A model generated the notes under the pieces. That model was not told the DNA's origin. It saw only the letters and a list, made by a program, of their open reading frames with translations, and ran no database searches. A stretch of DNA of 25,825 bases, taken from positions 1-25,825 of the IMG/VR virus record IMGVR_UViG_3300003690_000118, one strand, 5' to 3'. Origin of the DNA: a virus. The translations under genes and the position numbers were made by a program. Below, in pieces: positions 1 to 6,466 of this stretch (the stretch's first letter is position 1; each line of letters opens with the position of its first letter).

Positions 1-133
1 ATACAGTTGCCGTAGCATGAATAGCCACTATACGAGTCGTCGTACCATCAGCACCTACTGTAGCTCCTGTATCTACCCTTTTAAGTGGGCCGCTTCCAAC
101 TGTTGCCATTGCAACTGTAAGATTTGAAGCCAT
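1..133 (-). CDS. Partial gene, unknown small protein at window edge
   Basis: The reading frame opens with ATG at 133-131, preceded on the minus strand by AGGAGA about 6 bases upstream, and stays open to the window edge, giving 44 residues. The visible part (MASNLTVAMATVGSGPLKRV at the start) is rich in Thr, Ala, Gly and Val, as in beta-rich virion proteins, but I recognise no family. It is the sixth gene downstream of the major capsid gene in the same leftward unit, so a virion or head-completion role is possible by position only. Unlike its five upstream neighbours its N-terminus is not basic, and its C-terminus, where the shared tag would be, is outside the window. Confidence 0.6.
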   Translation of the reverse strand, partial: MASNLTVAMATVGSGPLKRVDTGATVGADGTTTRIVAIHATATV

Positions 134-149
134 ATTATTCTCCTTTTAT

Positions 150-668
150 TTAAACTTTACCACCGGCTTTGTAGCCAATCATTATTTTACCACCACGTTT
201 ACGAGAGACAGAACTACCACGTTTACGTTTTACACTTCCACCACGTTTACGTTTTACACTTCCACCCTTTTTTATACTTTGTGCAACTATTTTTAATGCT
301 GAATCTTTTGATCCAGAAGATAGATCCCTTGGTCTATTTTTTCTAAGTATATCTCCCGGTTTTAGTTGTGGAGTTACTCCTAAATATTCTTGGGCATATT
401 CTCGTTTAAATCTTGGATCTTCTCTTTTTCCTTTTAATAATCCTCTTTTATATAATAACTCATTTATACTCTTAAGTTTACTATGTATATATTTTTGACG
501 TTCTTTTTTTGTAGGTAATTTGCTAGCTTCTTTTTCAACTTGTTTTACCATTACTTGATGCTCAACATCTCCTAAATCTTCAGCAGCTATTCGACCCCAA
601 GATTTATCATAATCAGACTTTCTACCAAGAATTTGATCAGGATGAATTTTTTTTGAACGACCAGCCAT
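150..668 (-). CDS. Basic protein with shared C-terminal GGK tag (tag protein 1)
   Basis: A 172-residue, Lys/Arg-rich protein of unknown function. The first 120 residues look helical and charged. The last 40 are a low-complexity tail made of repeated GG-S-V-K-R-K-R units followed by the ending RKRGGKIMIGYKAGGKV, which is nearly identical in the next four genes upstream. The start is ATG at 668 with GGAGATTA upstream; the stop codon of the preceding gene overlaps that ribosome-binding site. The strongly basic composition and position after the capsid gene suggest a protein that contacts DNA or is carried inside the head; this is inference. Two exact 24-base units in the tail (217-264) show recent local duplication. 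Confidence 0.8.
   Translation of the reverse strand: MAGRSKKIHPDQILGRKSDYDKSWGRIAAEDLGDVEHQVMVKQVEKEASKLPTKKERQKYIHSKLKSINELLYKRGLLKGKREDPRFKREYAQEYLGVTPQLKPGDILRKNRPRDLSSGSKDSALKIVAQSIKKGGSVKRKRGGSVKRKRGSSVSRKRGGKIMIGYKAGGKV
217..264 (-). repeat. Two exact tandem 24-bp repeats inside tag protein 1
   Basis: Bases 217-240 and 241-264 are identical. They encode two copies of an 8-residue GGSVKRKR-type unit just before the shared C-terminal tag. Exact identity of neighbouring copies indicates a recent slippage or unequal recombination event that changed the length of the basic tail in frame. Confidence 0.85.
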
Positions 669-679
669 AGTTAATCTCC

Positions 680-889
680 TTAAACTTTACCACCAGCTTT
701 GTAGCCTTGTATTATTTTACCACCACGTTTACGAGATACTAATCCACCTTTACGTTTTTTCTTACCAATATTTTTCATAGCTTTTAAACTTTGATCTATA
801 GATTCCTGAGCTTTTTTAGCTTCAGGAGTTTCTAGTACTTCTAATTGTTTCTGTAATTTCTTAAGAAATTTACTTAAAGTTTCAGCCAT
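680..889 (-). CDS. Small basic protein with shared C-terminal GGK tag (tag protein 2)
   Basis: A 69-residue protein, the shortest of the five tagged proteins. Residues 2-45 form a predicted amphipathic helix rich in Lys, Glu, Leu and Gln (SKFLKKLQKQLEVLE near the start); the remainder is the basic tail with LVSRKRGGKIIQGYKAGGKV at the end. The start is ATG at 889 with GGAGATTA upstream that overlaps the stop codon of the preceding gene, so translation is probably coupled. With almost nothing but one helix plus the tag, it shows that the tag is separable from the variable N-terminal part. Function unknown; a head-associated or DNA-binding role is suggested only by charge and position. Confidence 0.8.
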   Translation of the reverse strand: MAETLSKFLKKLQKQLEVLETPEAKKAQESIDQSLKAMKNIGKKKRKGGLVSRKRGGKIIQGYKAGGKV

Positions 890-900
890 ACTTAATCTCC

Positions 901-1581
901 TTATACTTTACCACCAGCTTTATAGCCTTGCATTATCTTACCACCAGATCTACGAGATACTGTTCCACCTTTACGATTTTTACCAGTTATACTTTTTCTA
1001 ATAATACCATATGGGTCCATATGCTCTTTACCAGTACGATCTGTTGCTGTTCTAGCTTCCTTACGGGCCTTTGCTCCTTGAGCTTTACCTCGTTTTATAG
1101 CTTCTTTATAAGTAGTATCACCCATCACTCCTTGTAGTGCTAATGCACCTCGTGCTATCTTTCCACGAAGACCACCAGTTTCTGATATTGTTTTGGCAAT
1201 ACGACTATATTTTTCACCACGTTTTACATCTTTTGTAACACCCTTTTCAACATCTGCTATTTTCTGAGCAGATCTACGACCTTTCATTCGTTTAACATCT
1301 TTAGGAGTTACTCCCATTGCAGGACTTTTCTTTCGTGGCATTCGTATTCGTTTAACATCTTTAGAAGTTACTCCCATTGCAGGAGTTCGTTTACGTCTAC
1401 GAGCAGAAGCCTTCACATCTTTTTTAGTTGCTCCAATACCTCCACCAGTTTTACGAGATATAGTTCCACCACTACGTTTTCCTTTACGAAGTTCTTTTAG
1501 CAGATGTTCCATCTCTGGTAATGAAGGTACTTTCCCGGGACTTAATTTTTTCATCCTTCCAAGTAGTTGTAGATTCTTCAA
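901..1581 (-). CDS. Basic repeat protein with shared C-terminal GGK tag (tag protein 3), start disrupted by frame problem
   Basis: The open frame ends with RRSGGKIMQGYKAGGKV and carries four copies of a GVTxKDVKR motif between residues about 45 and 125, two of them in an almost exact 60-bp tandem repeat. An inner GGTISRKTGGG copy of the tag-like motif lies near residue 40. The frame can begin at TTG 1581 or ATG 1554, neither with a well-spaced ribosome-binding site. The conserved GGAGATTAG site and ATG used by every neighbour sit at 1615 but in another frame, which joins this one if a single base is removed near the A6 run at about 1548-1553. The true protein is therefore probably about 237 residues from 1615, with a frameshift, sequencing error, or decayed start. 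Confidence 0.7.
   Translation of the reverse strand: MKNLQLLGRMKKLSPGKVPSLPEMEHLLKELRKGKRSGGTISRKTGGGIGATKKDVKASARRRKRTPAMGVTSKDVKRIRMPRKKSPAMGVTPKDVKRMKGRRSAQKIADVEKGVTKDVKRGEKYSRIAKTISETGGLRGKIARGALALQGVMGDTTYKEAIKRGKAQGAKARKEARTATDRTGKEHMDPYGIIRKSITGKNRKGGTVSRRSGGKIMQGYKAGGKV
1288..1384 (-). repeat. Near-exact 60-bp tandem repeat inside tag protein 3
   Basis: Bases 1288-1324 and 1348-1384 match with one difference over 37 bases, at a period of exactly 60 bases (20 codons). They encode two consecutive PAMGVTxKDVKR units, and further diverged KDVK units flank them on both sides. In-frame repeat expansion matches the behaviour of the 24-bp repeats in tag protein 1. Confidence 0.8.
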
Positions 1582-1615
1582 TCTCTTTTACTGGCTTTTT
1601 AGAACTAGTTCTCAT
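1484..1615 (-). pseudogene. 43-codon frame at the conserved start of tag protein 3, out of frame with its body
   Basis: ATG at 1615-1613 has the same upstream GGAGATTAGAT as the other tag genes and opens a frame beginning MRTSSKKPVKEIEE that stops at 1486-1484. The body of tag protein 3 continues one base out of phase. Dropping one A from the A6 run near 1548-1553 would read straight from this start through WKDEKLSPGK into the body. I read this as the detached N-terminus of tag protein 3 rather than as a separate gene. Alternatives are a real short upstream frame or a programmed frameshift. Confidence 0.55.
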
Positions 1616-1626
1616 ATCTAATCTCC

Positions 1627-2136
1627 CTAAACTTTACCACCGGCTTTATAGCCTTGCATTATTTTACCACCAGCTTTACGTTTAACAGTTCCACCACGTT
1701 TTCTACTTGGTGTTTCTCCCTTTCTGGGTAAGTACATTCCTTTTTGACCACTAGGAGCTTTTACAGGTTTAGCTGCTTTTGTAGCTTCTCCTATACTTTT
1801 TTCAAGATTTGCTAAACTTTGACCTGCTGCTTTTCGTTGCTTTGGAGTTAAGTTCCACCATGCTCTCTTTTGTTTACTTGCATAATCTGTACCTGCTCTT
1901 ATATGCTCACCATGTACTTTTTGTATATCCTTTTTTTTAGCAGCAGCTTTCCGAGTAGCTTCTCTAGTACTAGCTAGATGTTCTTTTCTCTTTTGAGCAT
2001 AAGGTTTTTTTGGTTTAACTATACTTCCCCATCCTTCTTTTACTGCTTTATCAGCCTGTTTTTTAGTAAGATGTTGAATACCTTTTCCCATAATTCTTAC
2101 TGCTATTAACCCTGCTGGTATTAATGGAAGTCCCAT
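1627..2136 (-). CDS. Basic protein with shared C-terminal GGK tag (tag protein 4)
   Basis: A 169-residue Lys/Arg/Ala-rich protein. It begins with a short hydrophobic stretch (GLPLIPAGLIAVRIMG) followed by a highly charged helical region with Lys and Arg runs (residues 40-85), a WWNLTPKQRKAAG segment near residue 100, and then the shared basic tail KRGGTVKRKAGGKIMQGYKAGGKV split over residues 146-169. The start is ATG at 2136 with GGAGATTA upstream overlapping the preceding stop codon. The hydrophobic N-terminus is peculiar to this member and could insert in a membrane or pack against another virion protein. No family recognised; a head-associated role is inferred from the neighbourhood. Confidence 0.8.
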   Translation of the reverse strand: MGLPLIPAGLIAVRIMGKGIQHLTKKQADKAVKEGWGSIVKPKKPYAQKRKEHLASTREATRKAAAKKKDIQKVHGEHIRAGTDYASKQKRAWWNLTPKQRKAAGQSLANLEKSIGEATKAAKPVKAPSGQKGMYLPRKGETPSRKRGGTVKRKAGGKIMQGYKAGGKV

Positions 2137-2147
2137 ATCTAATCTCC

Positions 2148-2582
2148 TTATACTTTACCACCGGCCTTATAACCTTGCATAATCTTTCCACCAGTTTTAC
2201 GAGAGACAGTACTACCCTTCTTACGACGTACAGAACCACCCTTCTTTGCCATAGTTCTGGCACCAGAATAAGCTCCACGACCAAGAGCACGTTCCTCACC
2301 TTCACTCTCAGCAGCACGACGGGCAAGATTTCCTCTAACAGTAGGATGACGAGCAGCTAAAGATTCACGAAGTCGAGCACCATAACCCTGTGTAAGACCA
2401 CCAGCATGTTTCTTTGCAGTGCCACCAGCTTTACGTTTAATAGTTCCACCTTTTCTATTTGTAGTATGTTTCTTTCCACCTGCTATATCTTTAAGAGCCT
2501 TATCTGATAGATCTTCTGCCCAAGCAGTACCTTTCACTTTTAAAGTTTTTGCAGCTGCTTTTGCTAATTTTCGTCCACTCAT
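2148..2582 (-). CDS. Basic protein with shared C-terminal GGK tag (tag protein 5)
   Basis: A 144-residue basic protein, the first of the tagged series after the capsid gene. It starts at ATG 2582 behind GGAGATTAG. Residues 1-30 look helical, residues 38-70 contain two extra GG-T-x-K-R-K-A/H type repeats of the tag motif, the middle (75-110) is Arg-rich, and the protein ends in VSRKTGGKIMQGYKAGGKV. The internal motif copies show that the tag has multiplied within as well as between genes. The capsid gene lies 68 bases upstream with a hairpin between, so this group may be expressed at a level different from the capsid protein. Function unknown. Confidence 0.8.
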   Translation of the reverse strand: MSGRKLAKAAAKTLKVKGTAWAEDLSDKALKDIAGGKKHTTNRKGGTIKRKAGGTAKKHAGGLTQGYGARLRESLAARHPTVRGNLARRAAESEGEERALGRGAYSGARTMAKKGGSVRRKKGSTVSRKTGGKIMQGYKAGGKV

Positions 2583-2609
2583 ATCTAATCTCCTTTTTTA
2601 TAAATATAA

Positions 2610-2635
2610 GGGGAGCAGCTAACGCATTACTCCCC
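2610..2635 (-). terminator. Hairpin between capsid gene and tag genes
   Basis: GGGGAG at 2610-2615 is complementary to CTCCCC at 2630-2635, and inner bases TAA and TTA extend the stem past a bulge. It lies in the only gap (2583-2650) between the capsid gene and the tag genes. No clean T run follows on the minus strand, so it is more likely a leaky terminator, attenuator or mRNA-end stabiliser than a full stop. Confidence 0.45.
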
Positions 2636-2650
2636 CTATATCAGTTGCCT

Positions 2651-3550
2651 TTAGCTTCCTTGATTCCCATACCAGCCTCTCCAATCGGAGACACCAAAGC
2701 TGTAACGCTCTCGTGCCTTAAATCGAAGGTTGCCAGTATCAAAATCTGGCTCCATCTTTGTCTGAAGTGGAGTACGTGTAAACATCTTTGTACCATTAGG
2801 AACATCGGTCTTTACAAACCAATCATCCGTTCCAGTGAACCGTCGATTGACATAGAATCCATTCGGAATCATGCCCATATGACGGGTAGCATTGATATCA
2901 TTATTAGCACTGGCCGGAAGACCGGGAGTGTTCAGAATGGTATCAGCAGTATTCCATAAATCAACAGGAATATGCAAAGATGTGGCACTTGCTCCTACGA
3001 GGATACCACGGTCATCCTTAATCTTTTGGACTTGTGTGATTGCACTCTCAAGAGTTCCGATAGCTAACGCACCGGCAGTTGCTGTATTAGTCTGAGTACC
3101 GTCAGAAATGGTTGGATGAGTAGAAGCAAAAAATGCAACACCATCCCCAATCGTATCGGTAAAGCCATTGGTAAACAGATTGGCAGCTTTGACCTCTTTA
3201 GTATTTGCCATTGCACGGGCCAAACCTCTGGCACGTAACTTAGCAAACGTATCATAAAGATTGTCTTCCATTGCTTCTTCTGTAATTGCAAAGGCTAGAG
3301 CAACAGTCTCTGCCGTGTAACGGGCAGTGTAACTCTCTTGTGCATCGTCGTAGGAAACAGCAGCCCCTTCAGATTTAACTGGAGCCGTACCGAAACCTGT
3401 AAACAGAACTTCTTCTTCAAAGGCCCGATCAGAGTTTTCGACTTCATAAAGTGATTTATGTTCGTCGTTAACCTGACCATATTCCAGCCCGAAAACAGCA
3501 TTTAAGCCGGGAAGAAGTTCTTTGGCAATACTCGCTCGATTAATAGTCAT
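2651..3550 (-). CDS. Major capsid protein
   Basis: A 299-residue protein that should form the icosahedral shell. The sequence resembles capsid proteins of the Mu gpT-like type within the HK97-fold group: an N-terminal helix region (MTINRASIAKELLPGLNAVF), a charged segment matching the E-loop position, a long helical stretch AFAITEEAMEDNLYD with ARGLARAMANTKEVKAANLF (residues about 85-125) typical of the spine helix, then FxASTHPT, and a C-terminal beta-rich part ending in SFGVSDWRGWYGNQGS. Length fits the family. It follows the scaffold gene by two genes, as expected. Start is ATG 3550 behind AGGAAGGAG. Family assignment is from memory of sequence patterns, but the role is well supported by context. 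Confidence 0.85.
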   Translation of the reverse strand: MTINRASIAKELLPGLNAVFGLEYGQVNDEHKSLYEVENSDRAFEEEVLFTGFGTAPVKSEGAAVSYDDAQESYTARYTAETVALAFAITEEAMEDNLYDTFAKLRARGLARAMANTKEVKAANLFTNGFTDTIGDGVAFFASTHPTISDGTQTNTATAGALAIGTLESAITQVQKIKDDRGILVGASATSLHIPVDLWNTADTILNTPGLPASANNDINATRHMGMIPNGFYVNRRFTGTDDWFVKTDVPNGTKMFTRTPLQTKMEPDFDTGNLRFKARERYSFGVSDWRGWYGNQGS

Positions 3551-3568
3551 TGCTTTGCTCCTTCCTAG

Positions 3569-4186
3569 TTATGCTGTTGATACTGTAGTGGTTGCAAACC
3601 GATCCCTGTGTGTGGGTAACCAAACTTCAAGCATTGGATATTGGTCAAGTCCGTCTGTACCTTCATTCGGATCTTGCATTCGTCCAATAACTCGTACATT
3701 ACCTACAATAGTTTCTACACCAGCAGCGGATGTTTCTACAAAGAATGCAGATTGACCTGTTTTAGTACTACCGGCAGAGGCCGTCGAAACGGTTGCCGTA
3801 TAGTTAAGAACTTTACAGATCTCACCATTACTGCATGTTGCATTACCTTGAATGTAATACGTCTGATCAGGATCAGTTATGACATGGAACTGAATACATG
3901 TTGCAGCAGAAATAGCCTCTCCCGGCCAATACCGTGAGAACTTTTGACTACCATCAGTGTCAACATAATTACAACCCATAAATACACCCGAAGGCTTCAG
4001 AGTTGCAGTTATACTTTCAGCAATGGTGCCACCTGCATCAATAAGTATTAAGTCACCAGTATACAGTTTCTTAGGAGCACGAGTTATAGTCGTGGGGGAA
4101 ATTAAAGTAGTTGACCCACCAGTATTATAATTCATACCCTTTTTCCGAGCAGGAAGGAAGCCACGTAACGCTCGTGTACTTGACAT
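3569..4186 (-). CDS. Putative head decoration or capsid-associated protein
   Basis: A 205-residue protein with low charge and much Thr, Ser, Gly and Ala, and the alternating pattern expected for beta structure (for example TLISPTTITRAPKKLYTGDLI near residues 27-48 and GNATCSNGEICKVLN near 118-132). No motif identifies it. It lies directly upstream of the major capsid gene and downstream of the scaffold in the same operon, the usual place for decoration or head-stabilising proteins. It has three Cys residues in the middle. Start is ATG 4186 behind GGAGAATTAT. The function is inferred from position and composition only. Confidence 0.55.
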   Translation of the reverse strand: MSSTRALRGFLPARKKGMNYNTGGSTTLISPTTITRAPKKLYTGDLILIDAGGTIAESITATLKPSGVFMGCNYVDTDGSQKFSRYWPGEAISAATCIQFHVITDPDQTYYIQGNATCSNGEICKVLNYTATVSTASAGSTKTGQSAFFVETSAAGVETIVGNVRVIGRMQDPNEGTDGLDQYPMLEVWLPTHRDRFATTTVSTA

Positions 4187-4213
4187 AATAATTCTCCTTC
4201 CAGTATTTTAGGA

Positions 4214-4708
4214 CTACTCCTGAAATGATGGAGCACGTCCTTTAAATGTTCTCGATTTGCTATTATTGGTAATCGGCATCCGAGAATTAGAGTGTCTCAT
4301 CAATTGTGAATTAACAGCTTCCAACATCTCATTTGCTTTATTCCGATAATGCTTTTGTTTGGCCTCTAGCTTAACAGTAGGAATTTTTCCTAATGCTATG
4401 TCTCCACGACTGACAACTCCAGCATAGCGGCCTTCCTCTCTCACGACAGAAGTTGCTCCCATTTCAGGAACTTCATCAGGTTCTACAAATTCCCATCCTT
4501 GTTGTTGTTTCTTACCAATTTCTTGATAATCATCCTGACCATTAAGAAGGATTCTTAACCAGCCCAAAGACATGTTCTGTTGTTTGAATCTTTCTTCAAC
4601 TGCACGAGGTATGTGAGTTGCATTTGGCTCTTCAAAGACGTACTCTGTTTCTTCTCTGGTTTCATTTTCCCTTGATTGAGAATTACGTGATTCTTCAATA
4701 CGTGTCAT
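4214..4708 (-). CDS. Unknown protein of the capsid assembly operon
   Basis: A 164-residue hydrophilic protein. The first 35 residues are Arg/Glu/Asn-rich and probably disordered; residues 45-75 contain MSLGWLRILLNGQDDYQEIGKKQQQGWEFV split around a Gln run; the C-terminal part is basic and helical (residues 110-145) and ends in a Ser/Arg-rich tail. I recognise no domain. It is sandwiched between scaffold and the putative decoration gene, with ribosome-binding site GGAGAAATT upstream of ATG 4708. Proteins of this place in marine podovirus-like genomes are usually unnamed. It could be a minor head protein or assembly factor. Confidence 0.6.
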   Translation of the reverse strand: MTRIEESRNSQSRENETREETEYVFEEPNATHIPRAVEERFKQQNMSLGWLRILLNGQDDYQEIGKKQQQGWEFVEPDEVPEMGATSVVREEGRYAGVVSRGDIALGKIPTVKLEAKQKHYRNKANEMLEAVNSQLMRHSNSRMPITNNSKSRTFKGRAPSFQE

Positions 4709-4723
4709 AATTTCTCCTCCACG

Positions 4724-5671
4724 TTACAGTTTAATTGCTGTGTACTCACCATCGGCATCTTGTACCTTTAGCTTTTCAGCAGCATATTGTTCAAGAGGTA
4801 TACCCCAATTTTGAGCAAGCCGTACATCTTCTTTCGTCAGCTTTACTTTACCGGGATTTGGAGTGGAACGTGACGCTCCAGCTACCACCTGAGCAGGTTT
4901 AGACGGTTGTTCCTGCACCGAGTTTTGATTGACAGGATTGTTAAATTTTTGTGGAAATGCTTCCTTAATCCTGTTATTAATTTCATTATAAAATTCTGGA
5001 TCATTTGGATTAAACCCTTCTTCTTTTAATTCTGCATCCACAGCTAGTGCAGCAGCGGTCATTACTCTATCTTTACCGAACCAATCATTACTTTGTGACC
5101 ATTCAACGGCCCGTGGATCTGCAATATTTTGCTGTTGCTGTTGTGGAGCAACTTGTTGAGGTTGAGCTACTTGAGTATTATCCAGTTCAACTTTAGCTAC
5201 ACTAAGAGATTTTATATCGGTCTGGGCATCATTTAAAAATTCTTGAGCCTGTAATAGTTTCCCTGCATCTCCGTCTTCATGTGCAGACTTATAAGCTGCT
5301 CTTGCTAATTCCAACTTATCATTAAGTTGTTTTTCATTTGCATCCAAATGCATCTTACTAATATTAGTAAATTCCTGTTCTCTATTAGTTAGTTTTCCAA
5401 CCAGTTCTTCATTCTTATGAACTAATTGTTGAATATGCTCATCACGATCTTTTCTTTGTTTTATTAATTGTCGGATTCGTTTCTGAGCACCTTTTGTTTC
5501 AATACCTTCTAATTCTTTTGGCTTCTCTTCTTCCTTTACTTCTTTAGTATCGGGAGGAGCTTCAGCCTTAACCTCTTCTTTTTCTTCTTCTTCTATCTCA
5601 AATTCTACTTTACTATCTTTATTCTCTGAAGCCACAGTTTCAACTTCAGTCCATTTTTCTTTGTCAGCCAT
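4724..5671 (-). CDS. Capsid assembly scaffolding protein
   Basis: A 315-residue, highly charged protein matching the usual make-up of phage scaffolds. Residues 1-60 are strongly acidic (runs of Glu around 25-50). Residues 60-165 are heptad-like and Lys/Glu/Gln-rich, predicted coiled coil (KRIRQLIKQRKDRDEHIQQL at about 84-103). A Gln/Pro-rich linker with QQQQQ is near residue 175. The C-terminal part contains a basic region (VKLTKEDVRLAQNWG) where scaffolds contact the capsid protein. It is encoded just ahead of the head genes and immediately downstream of a good minus-strand promoter at 5722-5750, consistent with high late expression. No internal protease motif is visible. Confidence 0.75.
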   Translation of the reverse strand: MADKEKWTEVETVASENKDSKVEFEIEEEEKEEVKAEAPPDTKEVKEEEKPKELEGIETKGAQKRIRQLIKQRKDRDEHIQQLVHKNEELVGKLTNREQEFTNISKMHLDANEKQLNDKLELARAAYKSAHEDGDAGKLLQAQEFLNDAQTDIKSLSVAKVELDNTQVAQPQQVAPQQQQQNIADPRAVEWSQSNDWFGKDRVMTAAALAVDAELKEEGFNPNDPEFYNEINNRIKEAFPQKFNNPVNQNSVQEQPSKPAQVVAGASRSTPNPGKVKLTKEDVRLAQNWGIPLEQYAAEKLKVQDADGEYTAIKL

Positions 5672-5721
5672 TTTAATTCCTTTCGCTGCTCACGAAGCAT
5701 ACGGTTTTACGTAAGTACTTT

Positions 5722-5750
5722 ATTATACTATAAATTATACAGATATGCAA
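5722..5750 (-). promoter_or_regulatory. Minus-strand sigma70-type promoter before scaffold
   Basis: Reading the minus strand, TTGCAT (5750-5745) and a perfect TATAAT (5727-5722) are separated by exactly 17 bases. It lies in the 82-base gap between the GroES-like and scaffold genes, and transcription would begin near 5715. The same TTGCAT-17-TATAAT combination occurs before the portal gene, and both continue as TATAATAAAG. Confidence 0.7.
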
Positions 5751-5753
5751 GTA

Positions 5754-6176
5754 TTATGATCCAGATGTCAAATTAAATGTAGGATCTAGATCTTTTGGAT
5801 GTTCCACTCTACATATTACCTGATCATCAAATAACAATATTAATCGTACCGATTTATAGAATAATTTCTGACCAGCATGTTTAGCATAACAAACAAAGTC
5901 TCCTTCTCTACACCATGTTCCATTGGGGAATTTTACCTCGTCCTGATAAGCTAAATCTCCAATTGATATAACCTTTCCTACTGTGGTAAGATAGGCCATA
6001 TCATCTCTGGTAGAATCTGGAAGTACAATACCTCCCTTTGTTACACCCTTTATACTTACTGGTCTTACCAGAATATGATATCCCGGTAACTCTGGTAAAG
6101 GACTCGGATCTTTGATCTCGTCCTCTGTAATCCACATATCATTCTTCATTGCTTTTCCTAGTTGTACTTGTTGCAT
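5754..6176 (-). CDS. GroES-like co-chaperonin (Cpn10)
   Basis: A 140-residue homologue of GroES, the lid of the GroEL folding chamber. Residues 32-120 match the Cpn10 fold: PGYHILVRPV at the start of the barrel, the mobile loop with GVTKGGIVLPDS (the hydrophobic IVL triplet that binds GroEL at 50-52), VGKVISIGDLAY, and a closing KLFYKSVRLILLFDDQVICRV. It is longer than bacterial GroES (about 95 residues) because of a 30-residue N-terminal extension and a short C-terminal tail. Lying directly before scaffold and capsid genes, it probably adapts host GroEL for capsid folding, as T4 gp31 does. Start ATG 6176 immediately follows the preceding stop. Confidence 0.85.
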   Translation of the reverse strand: MQQVQLGKAMKNDMWITEDEIKDPSPLPELPGYHILVRPVSIKGVTKGGIVLPDSTRDDMAYLTTVGKVISIGDLAYQDEVKFPNGTWCREGDFVCYAKHAGQKLFYKSVRLILLFDDQVICRVEHPKDLDPTFNLTSGS

Positions 6177-6368
6177 TTACTCCTCTTCGTCATACATTCG
6201 TTTTTTTAAAGTAGTTGTAAAAACCTCACGGCTCCATTCAATACCTTGAATGTGACCTACAAGCTCCCTGTAATGTGAATAACTTTCAGCATTACCGTTA
6301 GCTACAATATTTTTTAATCGTAGTAATTCAGTATTATATTCCTTTACTACTTCATCCCATATTTCCAT
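6177..6368 (-). CDS. Small helical protein, unknown
   Basis: A 63-residue acidic protein, predicted mostly helical, with the pattern YSHYRELVGHIQGIEWSREV in its middle. Short proteins with a comparable Y-x-x-L-x-G-x-I-x-G motif are common near phage head genes, but I cannot attach a function. Its ATG at 6368 shares a base with the TAA stop of the preceding membrane peptide (TAATG), and its own stop is followed at once by the ATG of the GroES-like gene, so three to four genes here are translated as a coupled chain. Confidence 0.65.
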   Translation of the reverse strand: MEIWDEVVKEYNTELLRLKNIVANGNAESYSHYRELVGHIQGIEWSREVFTTTLKKRMYDEEE

Positions 6369-6466
6369 TAAGTTATTACCAGTACTAGTATAGCAATACT
6401 AATAGCACTAAGGGCAATCCAAGATGGCACATCCATCTTATTATAAATCTTATTTAGAAATTTCAT
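6368..6466 (-). CDS. 32-residue single-helix membrane peptide
   Basis: A very short frame, MKFLNKIYNKMD followed by VPSWIALSAISIAILVLVIT, that is one continuous hydrophobic helix of about 18 residues behind a short basic N-terminus. The ATG overlaps the TGA stop of the PqqA-like gene (ATGA), and its TAA overlaps the next ATG (TAATG), which supports its being translated by coupling. It could be a small inner-membrane peptide of unknown role; holin function is possible but nothing supports it over other roles. Too short to assign to a family. Confidence 0.6.
   Translation of the reverse strand: MKFLNKIYNKMDVPSWIALSAISIAILVLVIT

Larger units (their letters stand above)
148..2216 (-). repeat. 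Five dispersed copies of a ~65-bp gene-end/ribosome-binding-site module
   Basis: On the minus strand the sequence coding for the last ~20 residues of each tag protein, its stop codon, and the GGAGATTA ribosome-binding site of the following gene recur at about 150-215, 680-745, 901-965, 1627-1695 and 2148-2216. The copies are mostly identical over GGTGGTAAAGT plus TAAGGAG and vary mainly at third codon positions. The module therefore joins gene end to next gene start, a pattern that fits repeated duplication or shuffling of whole genes at these joints. Confidence 0.85.

Noticed and set aside
928-1137. Plus-strand frames opposite the tag genes (also 2124-2360 and 2419-2622)
   Set aside because: They are antisense shadows of Lys/Arg/Gly-rich coding sequence without ribosome-binding sites.
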